A DNA stretch of 64,000 bases from Rhizophagus clarus (GCA_015698045.1 BLAL01000075.1:496001-560000), one strand, 5' to 3'. Positions 1 through 12,499 are shown, counted from the stretch's first letter. Made by a program: numbers and translations. The notes: a model not told the origin generated them from the sequence alone.

Positions 1-1768
1 GACTCGAACTCGGACTCTCATATCTGAACATGGAAGCTCTTACATCTTCGCGTGATTTACTCATGCTCAGATCTCCGCGTGATTTACTACTCATACTCAG
101 ATCTCGGCGTGGTTGATTCATACTCTGATCTCCGCGTGGTTTATTTATATATTTCATGATTTTAGAAGCACCTATATCTTTTGGAATTTTAGAAGAACCT
201 AAATCATGAACAGTTTTTCCAGGCATAATTTCAACGTAATGTCTTTTGAAAAAATCTAACCATATTAAAATATCCTCAATAGTTGTCATGGCACCTATTG
301 ATACACGAGCTGCGCCATATAATTTCCCTTTGTATATATCTTGATCATCATTACAATGTTTTCCTTCAGCATAATTATCTATAACATCATCAGCAGTAAC
401 ACCATTCCATCTTGCAAGACTACCAGGATTACAATTACCACCGGATCTAATATGAATACCATGCGTATTGGCCAATTTATCCAATTCAATATATCCGATT
501 GTACTACCATCTGATCGTTTTACGTTAAAACTAAATATACCACCTTGCTTTTTACTATCTGAAAAATCCCTATCAGAATTTATCGTACAAACAACTTGTC
601 CATTCCAATGACGTAATGATCTCATATTTCTACTAAGGTACGTATTTAAGCTAGTTACATGATTTGATACATTTTTAATGTTTCCATATATCTTTTCAAA
701 TGCATCAAATGCATGATCTAATGCTATAATATTTAAAAAGTTAACAGTCCCATCTTCATAACGGGTTGGTATATTTTCGGAAAATTCTTGCCATGTTCTA
801 TCATAAACAACCGAATTAATGGTACCACCACCAAAATATCCTTTTCTTATTATAGGATTTAATTCGGTTTTTAATATTAAGGCTCCTAATCCAGTCGGAA
901 ATCCGAACATTTTATAAAAACTAAGACAAATAAAATCTGGTGAAGCGTCTTTATCAGCCAAAGAAAGTTGTGCAGATGGAACGTAAGCAGCCGCATCTAA
1001 TAAAACTAAAGTTTTTGATCTTCTGGTATTTAATCTCTTGATTTTAGTGATCCAATTTAAAGGAAATCTCATTCCAGAGTAATTACATTGAGCTGGATAA
1101 GCGAAAAGATTATACGTAATTTCATCATCTCTTTCATATTCATAATCATCATCATCATAACGACATTCATCATCAAATGTTCGAGAATTTAACATTTCTT
1201 TTACATCATGTTCAGTTACACCTTGAACATTATCCGGGTTGATTGCTTCAAGAAATCTTCTTAACCCATTAACACTATTATGAGATTCTCTTAAATGCTT
1301 ATAGGTACTATTTTCTGACCAAGGAAACATTTCACCAGCCAATTTAATAGCAGCTGTAGCATTTTGAGTGAAGATAACATCATATTCACCTTCATTAGCA
1401 CTAAAATAGTTAAGAATTCTTTTACGTACACCTTCTATTCGCATAGAACTCGCTTGTGAACTAGCTGAATTTGAATGAGGATTTCCGTAAAGATTATTTA
1501 ATATATCATTGTGAAAATTTATTATGGCGCTTTTAGTAAATGTTGTAGCGCCTGTATGGTCAAGATAAATTGCGTCCCTTAATTGTGGATATTCTTCTTC
1601 ACGTATGTAATCTATTTTACCATTGTATCCATATTTCGTCGAAAATTCTTTTAAAAATTCTCGTTTCTCTGCACGTAACTTTTCCATATCTGCTTTTGGT
1701 TTATATCTTTGTGAATTAAAAGTATTAAAATTATGTCTTCTTTCGTTTATTGAACTTAACATCCTCAT
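1..1768 (-). CDS. Molybdenum cofactor sulfurase-like protein, N-terminal aminotransferase part (runs off window)
   Basis: Open without stops from ATG at 1768-1766 to the window edge (589 codons), so the C-terminus lies outside. The protein has the layout of MOCOS/HxB-type sulfurases, class V aminotransferase folds that transfer sulfur to the molybdenum cofactor. YLDHTGAT is at about residues 68-75, GNPHSN at 95-100, and VIFTQNATAAIKLAGEMFPW at 131-150. LLDAAAYVPS comes before SFYKMFGFPTG, whose lysine (about 286) is the expected PLP-binding residue. RSGGNCNPG follows, with its cysteine near 446, where sulfurases carry the sulfur-donating cysteine. After about residue 535 the chain becomes a polar linker with near-repeats of SRGDLSM. 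A MOSC domain would be expected next if this is a full MOCOS. No intron is needed in the visible part. The alternative is a NifS-like paralogue without MOSC. Family call is firm, exact substrate less so. Confidence 0.85.
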   Translation of the reverse strand, partial: MRMLSSINERRHNFNTFNSQRYKPKADMEKLRAEKREFLKEFSTKYGYNGKIDYIREEEYPQLRDAIYLDHTGATTFTKSAIINFHNDILNNLYGNPHSNSASSQASSMRIEGVRKRILNYFSANEGEYDVIFTQNATAAIKLAGEMFPWSENSTYKHLRESHNSVNGLRRFLEAINPDNVQGVTEHDVKEMLNSRTFDDECRYDDDDYEYERDDEITYNLFAYPAQCNYSGMRFPLNWITKIKRLNTRRSKTLVLLDAAAYVPSAQLSLADKDASPDFICLSFYKMFGFPTGLGALILKTELNPIIRKGYFGGGTINSVVYDRTWQEFSENIPTRYEDGTVNFLNIIALDHAFDAFEKIYGNIKNVSNHVTSLNTYLSRNMRSLRHWNGQVVCTINSDRDFSDSKKQGGIFSFNVKRSDGSTIGYIELDKLANTHGIHIRSGGNCNPGSLARWNGVTADDVIDNYAEGKHCNDDQDIYKGKLYGAARVSIGAMTTIEDILIWLDFFKRHYVEIMPGKTVHDLGSSKIPKDIGASKIMKYINKPRGDQSMNQPRRDLSMSSKSRGDLSMSKSREDVRASMFRYESPSSS

Positions 1769-4700
1769 CTTGTCTTATTAATTATAAAAATATGATTAGG
1801 AGTGAAAAAAAAGGAAAAAGAATGTATGTGGTTTAAAAGATTGTTAACTTTAATTCTTAAAAAAATTAATAATTAATTTATTGATCAAACGACTTTCTGA
1901 ATTGCATTCCATTATATAAAATTCTAATCACCGCAGTAAAAATGTTAGGGGGTTTTCTCTCCTTCCATTTTGAAGATTAATATGGGGCGATTTAAATAAG
2001 AATTATCCATATAAACATATAAATAAGAAAAATTTTCCCACGTATCATTAATGATCAGATGTTAACTTCTTTATCGGTTTATCATCAAAAAATTGGGAGA
2101 CTTCAGATTTATGGGATTGAAAGTTCACTTTTATTATTATTATTTTTTGACCCATTTTTTTTTCTTTTTTAAAAAAAAAAAAAAAAAAAAAAAATATTTT
2201 TTCTACTGTTGAATTAATTGAATAATAGTGAGATAATAGCGAAAAAAAAAAAAAAAAAAATTTACACGAGAATTAAGATGTCTTGTGATATTAAAAAAAT
2301 TATTTGATCTACTTACATATGATGGTTTGAAAATTCAAAAGAAAAAAAAAAAAACAATTTACTCAAAAATCGTTAATAGGTTGATTAATTATAATGAATT
2401 TATTTAAAAACGTTAAATAGAATAATTAATTTTAAACTTACTACCTTTTTAATTAGGATTTATAATTGATATACCAATTTAATTTTAATTTGAATGAATT
2501 ACAATTTAGAAAGGAAAATAAATGATCAACAAAAAAAAAAAAAAATTATGATTGACATATGCTTACATTCTTTTTGAAATACTGTCTGTCATATTGTGAT
2601 TAACGGTTTCACAAAAATCATGGCATTTTTTTCCTATCTAATTTTGATTAATTGTCCCCTTATCCAATAATCCTGTCCAATCTATATCATGTGTAGATTA
2701 CAAACGTCAAATTCACGTTGAAACGGAGCTGATAATGTGATTGCAATAATTAGTATTCTTTCATCGAAACGCTTTTTTTTTATTTGTGATACATGTGAAC
2801 TTGGGAATATAATTGTGGTTCTTAAATCATTTTCTTTAGTAAATTAAGAAGTGATAGATATTTGTCCAATATTATAACAGCTATTAATAATTTCAGTCCA
2901 GACGCACATTTTATTTTCCCTATTGAGTATCTAGTTTTGAAAACATTATTAATTGAACTGTATTGATTAATTAATTATATCTTAATTTCCTAATAATCGA
3001 TTTCACGACACGACATATTACTGAGTGAACTTTTTTCCGATATATCATATTGGATCGATCTTTGCTTTCAATTTTAACGCAATCTCAAAAAGAAAAAAAA
3101 AGAAGATTGCCATCAAAAAATTTTGAATCTGAAAATTTTACCATATAGTCCTTGCGATGTGCTGCATAAAGTACATGGTACTGAGAGAGTGTACTATAAG
3201 ACTTTGGATCAAATTTTGAAAATTACCGGAATTTGCATCGACTATTAACCAGTAAATTTATCGCATATTTCGTCATCATTACAGTATTCTACCAATATTA
3301 TAGACACTCGGTCAGCATTATGAAAATTAACAAGGAGATTGAGGTAAGGATTAAGTGAAGGGTATTAGGGTAAGAGAAGGAGGCAGTGCAGCAAATAGTT
3401 CTTCAGAAAATAAAATTTGTTAATCACTGACAACTTGATAATAATCGTTGCGTAAAATGTTTCTATCTTCCGGCAATTATTCCGTCATATCACTTCTTCC
3501 ATAGTATCATTTATCAGGTTAAATACCTCTTCCTTATCATTGTAATTAAGTTGATTATTAGAATTCCGGAAGATTGGATATTTGATATTCGTATTTAGAT
3601 TTGGTACATTTGGAGAGGGATACCAGACTAATAGTTATAACATTGCAAGAACATTATTATTATTGAAGTTCTATATGCAACGTCGTACAACATATGTTTG
3701 AGTTTCCTTATTAAAAAAAAAAAAAAAGAAAAGAAAATTATTAAAATTTTAGGAGAGTGAGATTAAAAATGATTTTATATGATTGCTTTAAACCAAATTT
3801 TGAATCTTGTAAAGGTTTTTCAAAAAAAAAAAAAAAGGTAAAAAAATATTATTCACAAATAGTTTCTCATGTTATATATATATATATATATATACACACA
3901 TTTATGCGGGCATGTATAATACGATTAAATAAAATTTTTACCATATTTGCCTTTAAAATGAATTTGCAAGTTTTCGACAGAAGCACGTAATTGATTGTAT
4001 TAGGGTAAATGAAGGAAATATTGACATGAATGTAGTACATGTAACCATCTCACATGATAAATTCTATTCGGGAAACGACAACTTTGTAGGCATATTCCAT
4101 GGTAGAAGTCAATAAATCATTTATAAGGAAATATAATAATGTTATCATAGTTCAGCCAAATAAGCATATGCGCAGTACTCATCTTTACAAATTTTAATCG
4201 TTCACTGTGCTTGGCATGATCATTTTTGTAATGTAATACCGTATATAACTCACATTTTTTTTCTTGCGATCTTGTATCAATAATACGAGAAGTAGAAAGG
4301 TAAGATAGTTTCCAAGGAATTTATATTAAAGAACACACAAAAAAATTCCAAGTTACGATATACGATATTCAATAGAAGAAAAGGTGAGAGTTTTTAACTA
4401 ATTATGGAAGAAAGGATTGCATGACCGAATTTTTTACTGATTATTCATCATGTGAAGTTTGAACATATTCTAATTAGACAATCACTATCCTGATAGTCAA
4501 GTTTTATTTTAATTTACAGTAATTTTTTTCAAAAGAATTCAACAATTTCATCATAAACTAAAAGCAGACAAAATCGTCATAATATTATTTCAATCATCAT
4601 TTTAAATAACGTACATTTGAACTTGTACAACTAGATATATATATATGTATATGATGTATGTACAGTATATCCACGATTTCTCGACAGCCTTTTTCCCGAC

Positions 4701-6088
4701 ATACCCTTCCCGACAAGACATATTGCTGAATGAACATTTTACCGACGTAACATATTCCCTAACGGACTTTTTCCGATAGGCATTTTCCCTACATGGTGAT
4801 CAAACTAGTTTATTTTATGATAATCAAAACCTGAAAATTCACCCCACAGGATGATCTATCGGTATTTTACCAATTTTTTAACCTCCAATTAATCTTCATA
4901 TTATGAAAGATTTTTGATGCACAAATTTTTGACTAACGTGAAACTTCATCTTTTCGATACATGGTTAAAAATTGGTCATTAACATGTGATATATATCCAA
5001 GATTCTTTTTTTTTTCATACATAATTGTAACTAATATAAATATTAAAAAAAATTTTAAATTGTAACAGCCTTGCAGAGGTTTTTTTTGATTACCATTGGC
5101 AGTGTTGGCACGTTGGCCGTTTGGCCGGAGTTGGCCGTTGGCCGCGGCCAAATGCCAACACTGCCATTGGCATTGCTGAGTGCGGACTCTAACATCATCA
5201 GTCACTCATCATAAATGTATACCTTCCTTAGATAGCTCTAATTCCTGAGCTGATATAAAGGAAAAGCGGTAAACCGCAGTAATGTCATGTGTCAAAAAAT
5301 TGCTCAAGTCTCGTGACCCGAGGTGTAAGATATAATTATTTATATAAAAGTTTACGTTCTTATTACTCTTCCGTATTTTTAATAATTTTTTTCATTAAAA
5401 AACTACTACTCCAGTGTATAAAAAATAAAAACTTTTCGAGTCTTCCTCGTTTCTAGCTTTTTACGTTAAACAAGATTGAGAACTTACTGAATGTCACGAA
5501 GTATCGGCACGTGCCAATGAATCATCTATTTATAATAAAATTATTTTTGATACCTGACTTATAAAATATATCATACGGGACGTTCTAATGCAAAGTATGT
5601 ACGGTACATGTTATTTATTGTAGATTAAATTCATCTACCAGTAAATACAGTTGCAACTGTCATTCGATGAGGCAACGATTCCTGCAAAGTCGAATGTTCT
5701 AGATTACACGTCACCTAATTTATAGTGTCTTTAATAATATAATTATTTGTTCTTAAACCAATAAATTGTTATACGGTGAAAGATGAAATCTTTCGATATC
5801 TTCATTCTTCAATCAATCTATAAATAGATTCACAACCAACTTTGATTTATCAATATTTATATCACAAATATCACAAGTAATAATAACTAAAGTTTGTTAA
5901 AATTTACAAATATTTTTATTCAATAATAATTAATAAGAAAAAAGAAATACAAGTTTGTTTATCAATACACATTTTTTTTTTCTTTAGTATTTTCAACATG
6001 CAAAAAAAAAAAAAAAAAAAAAATATTACTTTGTGAGAACCATTTAATTAAATAAATAATTTTTATTTTATTAAATATTAGTTATTTA
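1769..6088. other. Intergenic AT-rich spacer
   Basis: No convincing gene in either strand; short ORFs here are low-complexity. It holds long A/T runs (for example near 2170-2200 and 6000-6022), a (TA)n stretch near 3870-3895, and two related blocks at about 3007-3050 and 4718-4765. A GC-rich hairpin at 5093-5170 is listed separately. The first few hundred bases are the presumed promoter of the sulfurase-like gene. Confidence 0.6.
5093..5170. repeat. GC-rich hairpin with TTGGCC repeats
   Basis: Arms CCATTGGCAGTGTTGGCA (5093-5110) and TGCCAACACTGCCATTGG (5153-5170) are inverted with one mismatch. The loop is filled with repeated TTGGCC/GTTGGCC and a GGCCGCGGCC-like core. Other TIR elements here have ends built from tandem short GC-rich words in inverted pairs, so this could be the remnant of such an end or a tiny foldback element. 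No target duplication was found. Confidence 0.55.
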
Positions 6089-7216
6089 TTAACGATTTCC
6101 ACCACGACGACCGCGTCTTGAAGGCCTTGGAGATGTTCGTTGTATCGGACGTGGACCTGATGGCACAGTAGAACCAGGATTATCATCGAAAGAATAAACA
6201 CTTTCCGGTCTTCCTCTTCTTTCAGGAGGAGTGCTTGGAATAGAGGGGTCATCATAAGGAGGTTGAGGGACTGGATAAGGTGGCATTGGAGTTCTTTGTC
6301 TTTGTCCAAGCCCGGTTTCTTGAAATGCTTCTCCAGGAACATCAGACGTTTCAGGTTGAATATGTGAAGTTTCCGCAAATAGTGAAGTATCTAAACCTCT
6401 GGTTTGAGTTTGTAATCTTGGATCAATTGGAGTATCAAACGTTTGAGCTTCATATTCATGATGATATTGACGATACGGAGAAGTATCTCTACTTCTCGTC
6501 ACTTGTTCAAGCTGACCTTCGATAGATGCAGAACCTTCAGGATAAACTTCAGATTGTGGTACATGGGGTTGAATTGTAGGAGGCAATGAAAATCGAGACG
6601 ATAAATCTGATGATGATCGAGATTGTGGAGGAGAATCTCTTTGTTCTACAGTAACATGAGGTCTCGATGGGATTTCAGGTGCCACAGTAACTTCACTCGT
6701 TGATTTACGTGTTGGGTATGAAATAGAATCTTCAAGAGACTCTGTTACTTTTGCTAAAGTAGTTTGCGTAGCACTTGGAATTGCTGAATGAAGAGGCTGG
6801 GGTGGGGTTAAAGGTGTTTGAGGTGGTACTCTAGATGGAGTTGTGGTTCCTGATGGTTGTATTAAAGCAGGATTTGTAGTTACAGTTAATCGAACATCGG
6901 AAGAAGACATTAATGGGTCGGCTTCCCGAATATTTTCTTTTGAAGTATTACTTGCTGTACTAATACCACTACGAACTTTTTGTTTTTTTATATCTCTATT
7001 AACAGGTTTTACTACTCCAACTTTCTTTTTTTTAGGTCTACATTTACAAAGATAATATAAAAGAGTCCCAATAACAAAAATTCCAATTATAGCAGCTACA
7101 GCAATTAAAATTTTTGCTGAAGTTTTTAATCCTGGAGAATTATTACTATTAGAGTCTGAATTATCTGCTGCGGTTGCGATATCGAGAATTAAAAAAATTA
7201 TAATCATCGACTTCAT
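6089..7216 (-). CDS. Single-pass membrane protein with long disordered cytoplasmic tail
   Basis: A 375-residue single-exon ORF starting at ATG 7216. Residues 1-16 form a signal peptide (hydrophobic core IIIFLILDIATA). A short Asn/Ser-rich outer segment runs to about 33 (ADNSDSNSNNSPG), followed by a transmembrane helix at about 34-56 and a basic stop-transfer stretch (KCRPKKKK). The remaining 300 residues are rich in Pro, Ser, Thr and Gln and end in Arg/Gly. The order signal peptide, short ectodomain, helix, disordered tail resembles fungal SKG6/AXL2-type single-pass proteins, but no folded domain is recognised and no function is claimed. The 186-residue protein at 9079-9639 has the same plan on the same strand. 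Both have TGGCTGTGT/ACACAGCCA words a few hundred bases upstream. Confidence 0.75.
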   Translation of the reverse strand: MKSMIIIFLILDIATAADNSDSNSNNSPGLKTSAKILIAVAAIIGIFVIGTLLYYLCKCRPKKKKVGVVKPVNRDIKKQKVRSGISTASNTSKENIREADPLMSSSDVRLTVTTNPALIQPSGTTTPSRVPPQTPLTPPQPLHSAIPSATQTTLAKVTESLEDSISYPTRKSTSEVTVAPEIPSRPHVTVEQRDSPPQSRSSSDLSSRFSLPPTIQPHVPQSEVYPEGSASIEGQLEQVTRSRDTSPYRQYHHEYEAQTFDTPIDPRLQTQTRGLDTSLFAETSHIQPETSDVPGEAFQETGLGQRQRTPMPPYPVPQPPYDDPSIPSTPPERRGRPESVYSFDDNPGSTVPSGPRPIQRTSPRPSRRGRRGGNR

Positions 7217-9078
7217 TATGATAATACATAATTTAACGAAAAGAGCACATAGAAAAAAATTATCTCTCTATTCTTTTTGCTTAGCTATTAAGAAAAAGTA
7301 GTTTTATTTCTTTGTTGCGTGAATAAGCAACAAAAGAAAAAAAAACTAATTACTTCAAATCAAAATCAAAAAAAAAAAATGCTTTTTTATGAAAAAAAAA
7401 AAATAAAGGTATGAAGTTATTATCTCCTTAATTACTTTTTTCTAACGGAAAAAATCTCTTACCGAAAGGTAGTATGATCGTGGCTGTGTTTTTTTTATAA
7501 TAAATCGTAAATTTTACACAGCCATAATTTTTGTATAAAGTATAATTAACCGCGTTAGATCGTAGATTCTTTTAAAATTAAACAACTTCTTTCCTTTTTT
7601 TTTTTCTTAAAAAAAGCATCGGAAAATTACAAAAAAGTGTGTCTCATTCATCTAATAATAAATAAATTCTTTAAATATTTCTTTGTGCTACTTTACACTT
7701 TTTTTTTTACCACCTGATCGACTTTCTTAATAAAATGCTGGCTACATAACTAGAATTTACGAACGAAAACAATTATGATAATTTCGGAATATATATTTTT
7801 TTTCTTATTATAATTGGATAGAATTATAAATACGTTCAATATATATAAATACGTTCAATATATAAAAAATTTAATAAATAAAAAAACCTTCATATCTTTA
7901 AAGAGAGGCTTTTGCAAAAAAAAAAAAAAAAAAAAAAAGAATCATGAAAAAATTATTAACACATCTTTAAGCGAAGCCTCACGAAATAAAAAAAAAAAAA
8001 AGTATTTATAGTCCGTTAATTTTTTTTCGAACGTCGTATTCGATATTTAGAAAAAAATTATTCTTTTTCTTTTCTTTTTTTTTTTTTTTTTTTTTTTTTT
8101 ATAAAAAAAATTTTCTGTTTTTTTTTTTTTTGCGAGTTAATAAGAAAAAACTTTTTTTTTTTTTCCCAAGTCCATTGCATTCATAATATGTATATATGAT
8201 ATTAATATTTATTCTTAACCTGATCTTTTCTCTTCCTTCCTGGTTTTAATTTAAATACTTTTTCTTGTTCACTTTACTTTTTTTTTTGCATTTGATCACC
8301 AATCGAGATTTTATCGTAAATAATTTCTAAAACGAAATTTCCAACATAACACAAAATCCACTACGTATTCTTTTTGTTACCATTCCATTAATAATAAGGA
8401 TTAGTCAAATAACATATATTGAATTTATAAAAAAATAATAATTAATGTTTGTATGTGGCGGTGTAAAAAATATATATATATTTATTATATGAATAAATAG
8501 CATAAATAAACTAGTATTTTAAAAATCACAGCCACAGCACAGCCTCATTGATTCACTGTCGGAACTTTACAACGAAAGGTGGCTTAGTGTGAAATGACGT
8601 AACATCATTGTTTTGCGCTAAAATATTCACGTCTAATTACGTATATATAAATATATTTTTTTTTTGGTAAAGATTTGTGAAAATTCCGAGCAGAACCTCA
8701 ACTAATTAAAAAAAAAAAAAAAATTTCAATTAATTATCTTTTCTTTTGAAAAACAAATAAATCTATCCAAATAACCAAAATAAATAAATAAAAAAAAAAA
8801 AGTTTATTGTTTATTTAAATACAAGAAAATGAAGAGTAAAAAGAATGGAAAAACCTAGGTTATGAATTTTTTTAAAAAAATATATAATAATAATAATACA
8901 TTATATTTGTTGTATTTCCATTAATATATATATATATATATACACAAATGATATTAACCTTTTTATTTATGTCCAGAGAAGTTTAATTCATTATTCTAAT
9001 ATTATCGAGATTATCTACAAAATGTATAATAATAATATGGAATGTCCCACCCTCAACCACCTCTCTATAAAAGGAGAA
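7217..9078. other. Intergenic spacer with ACACAGCCA-type inverted repeat
   Basis: Upstream of the 6089-7216 gene. TGGCTGTGT at 7481-7489 and its exact complement ACACAGCCA at 7516-7524 form a 9-bp inverted repeat about 270 bp before that gene's start. CACAGCCACAGCACAGCC lies near 8526. Long T runs at about 8066-8101 and 8151-8164. The rest is AT-rich with no gene seen. Confidence 0.5.
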
Positions 9079-9639
9079 TCATCCAGAAAGAGATCTTGTC
9101 ATTTCTTGACCTCCAGAAGGAGATCCTCCAGAAAGAGATAAATTAGGTTGTTGAGAAGGAGGTAAATTAATCATTGAAGTTGAAGCATGTTTAGATTCAT
9201 AAATTGTCTGTGTGGCAGGATAAAATAATGAATCCGGAATATCATCAGATTCAGAAATATCGATAGCAGGACCATGTTGTTTTATAACGATTTGTTCATG
9301 TTTTGTTGAATTATCATATTGTGGCACTTTTAGCTGCTTAGAAGTCGATGTGATTTCCCCTTTAGGTATTGCACGAAACGCTCTAGATTTCTTACTTTCA
9401 GGATAAATATGACCTCTTTTTTTCAAACAATGAAAACTAAAAAAAATTCCTAGACATATTCCTATAATTGCTATGACAATACCAATTATAATCTCTATAA
9501 TCAGACTTGCTGGTCGTGTTGATATATTTGATATTGTAGATGATTCATCCCTTATTCTCAACTCTACTCCCGTTGATTTCGAAACGAAATACAACGTGTA
9601 TAACACGAATAATATGATTCTTGAACGAAAAATTATCAT
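9079..9639 (-). CDS. Small single-pass membrane protein
   Basis: A 186-residue ORF starting at ATG 9639. Residues 1-24 are a likely signal peptide (hydrophobic run IILFVLYTLYFVS). A 20-residue ectodomain has one N-glycosylation sequon (NIS). A strong transmembrane helix lies at about 45-70 (IIEIIIGIVIAIIGICLGIF), then basic residues (LKKRG) and a polar tail ending in Ser/Gly-rich repeats. The order matches the 375-residue protein 1.9 kb away on the same strand, though outside the helix the sequences are not clearly alignable. They may be distant paralogues or just share a plan. TGGCTGTGT occurs about 230 bp upstream of the start, as it does before the neighbour. Function unknown. Confidence 0.7.
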   Translation of the reverse strand: MIIFRSRIILFVLYTLYFVSKSTGVELRIRDESSTISNISTRPASLIIEIIIGIVIAIIGICLGIFFSFHCLKKRGHIYPESKKSRAFRAIPKGEITSTSKQLKVPQYDNSTKHEQIVIKQHGPAIDISESDDIPDSLFYPATQTIYESKHASTSMINLPPSQQPNLSLSGGSPSGGQEMTRSLSG

Positions 9640-11586
9640 TATTATTTGAATGTTGTTGATATTATTATTATTGGCTTTCGTTTCAAAAAAAAAAAAAAAT
9701 AAAAAAAAAAAAAAATAGAAGAAAGAAAAAGATAATTTTTTTTAACTGGCGCAGGTTTTTTTTACATAACCTTATATGCTTTTTTTTTTTTAAAAAAAAA
9801 AAAAAGAAAATAAAAGTTGAACAAAAAATTTCTTTAAATGCAAAAGCATCGAACAATTATAAAAATGGTGGCTGTGTGCTAATTATTTATTTGGGCTTAA
9901 TATATAACCGGATTTTTTTTTCTTTTATCATTGTTAATTTTTATAAAATTAATATTTTATTTTTTCAAAGCCTCAACTTTTAAATTATAAATTTAGGTAA
10001 AGTATGTTGAGTTTCAAAACACTTAGTAATAATAATAATGTATTATAATCAATCGTGCATACATAAAAAAAAAAAAAAAGGCGTGGATTTTATATAAAAA
10101 AATTCGCCACAATAAATTATTTATGATGAGTGATCATTAACAAAATAATCATAAAAAAAAGAAATTACTGTGTTGGGTAAAGAATATTTCTTTTTGCGGA
10201 TCTTTTTTTAATTTGTTCAAATTTTAAAGGAATCAATCATATGATCTAAATTTTTTTTTTCTGACAACAAAACTTTTATCTGTTAAAGCGTGGCTCATTT
10301 GTAACAAATTGCGCGGAATTTCAAAATTAGTATTGTACCGTATAAAAAAAAAATTTTTTTTTTTTTCCTTTTATCCTGTGTTATCGTTTTTTAAACGAAT
10401 TTTGTTTATGGTATTACATTCGGATACCATCATTTCCGATATTATTCATAGCATATAGTGTATATAAATGTAAAATAATAATCAAATGATATTTCAAGCA
10501 ACAGCACGTGTAATGTGTAATCATTACGTCACGAGTCCTCGTTTGATAACGATAAGAAAAAAAAAAATACGTACATTTATCTATAACATCAACGGTAAAG
10601 AATGAACTAGTCAAAAAAAAAAAAAAAAAAAAAAAATGCCTTTTCATTCGGTTGTACTCGAATAATTAATCCTGTTTCTATGTTAACCGAGCACATGTTG
10701 ATTTACCATTTAATTTATACAAAAATTTTCAAATCTGCATATAACAACTTTCTTTCAAAATTTCCATTATCACTAAAAAAATAAACATTACATAACTTAT
10801 TGCGCCACCAATCATAAGAAAAAAAGTGACGTTTTAAAAAAAGTAACACTAGGCATATTTTGATTTATAAATATTGTTTCCCCCCCCCCAAAAAAAATAA
10901 TTTTTCCCGAATTCAAAAAAAATTACCAATAGTATAACAGATTCAGAGTGTTTTACAATATTTTCATATACTTTACGTTATATAATTACGTGAAACGATC
11001 TTGTCCTTCTAATATTTACGCGTTGAATTATATTAATGATATGATAATCATAATATTTGATAAAATTTTCAAAATATTAAATATCATAAGAACATCTAAG
11101 GTTTGTTTAACCAATTTATTCTAAAGAATATTGCCGAATTCAATCTCTAATACCCGGCCCGGAATTAAAAATTCATATACCTGGACTGACCACTTGACCC
11201 TAAGCCCTCAATTATAAAATTTAAATAATAGATGTGATTTAAGCGCGGCTTATTTTATGAATTTTCATTCAGTGAAGTTTACTTAGTCGTACAAAATATG
11301 TTAAGGCTAAATGAATCCGTTTTTTTATAGTAATATATCCTGATATTAAAGATAGTGGCAATCCATTATTAGGATTAATACTTCAAAATGATAAAGAAAA
11401 GATAATATGAGGCTTTTATTTATATTCTATAGTATTTATATTTGTATATAAAATATTTATATAACATGTATATGATATGTATAATTGTTTTTATTTTTAT
11501 TTTATCATTGCATCAATCTAAATCAATTCAAAAATACACATAGTTACCGATAGAATAAATAAACAAATAAATAAAATGATTTATAG
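9640..11586. other. Intergenic AT-rich spacer
   Basis: No gene seen. Homopolymer runs at 9685-9715, 9780-9805 and about 10613-10636, and a C run at 10881-10889. The region just after 9640 is the presumed promoter of the 186-residue membrane protein. Confidence 0.5.
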
Positions 11587-12226
11587 CCCTATAAAAAATA
11601 AATGTCCGGAAAATGTTATCAAAAATGTCTGGAAAATGTCCGGAATAAATCTGATGTGTCCGGAAAATGTCCACTTTTTTGGTACATGTCTGAAACACTT
11701 CTGATACTTAAAATTTTGACATGTCCTAACTTTGTCCTGAATTTGTCCAGTATTTGTTTGGTATAAAATTTTGGACAAATTCTGGACAGTTAAACCTGGA
11801 CAAATTCTGGACATAGTAAAAAAACCAGATAGACAAATTCCGGACATGAAAAAGTTCAGGACAAATTCTGGATACTATTTCCAAAAAAGGATAAATTAAT
11901 TTTGTAAAAAAATGCAAAAAGCACAAAACTGACATTCAAAACCTTTTCTGTCGTACTAATTAAAATTGCAGAGCAGGCAAAAATACTATATATCTATGAT
12001 ATAAAAATTTTGGGTTAAGGATCATCTATCCATTGATCATCTTTTGTGGCAAAATTTTACGAAAATACATTTCCGGACAATTTCAGGACAAATTCCTAAT
12101 ATCCCGAAAATGCAGTGTTTTCGGAACAGTTTCCGGACACACAGTGTCCAGAATTTCCGGACAATATTTTAGAATTTTTTTCCGGACATTTTCTGGACAT
12201 TATCCGGACACTTATTTTTTATAGGG
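11587..12226. mobile_element. 640-bp non-autonomous TIR element with TGTCCGGA repeats
   Basis: The ends are inverted copies: CCCTATAAAAAATAA then TGTCCGGA on the left, and TCCGGACA then TTATTTTTTATAGGG on the right. A TAG triplet flanks each side (11584-11586 and 12227-12229), consistent with a 3-bp target duplication. Both halves are packed with variants of TGTCCGGA/TCCGGACA and TCCAGAATTTGTCC. There is no transposase. A 3-bp TSD suggests a CACTA or PIF/Harbinger-driven MITE; the family is not settled. Confidence 0.75.
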
Positions 12227-12499
12227 TAGAATTATAGTTAAAGAATGGATCTAATACGCATTTACGATAAATAAACCATAAACTAGTCAAGCGCAATTAT
12301 TATTGACCACGTTACGTCGTCTTGACGAAGCAGATAATATGTTAAATCATGGATACTTTCTTTATCGAGATCATGACAGAATTAATCGAGCGAGAGCGAG
12401 GACAACGGGCCATTTTGTTTCACTATATCTAAAATTCCGGACTAATCAGTTTTTACATATACTTTACAAGGCGACGAAAGTTATAAATTCGGTTTTCAT

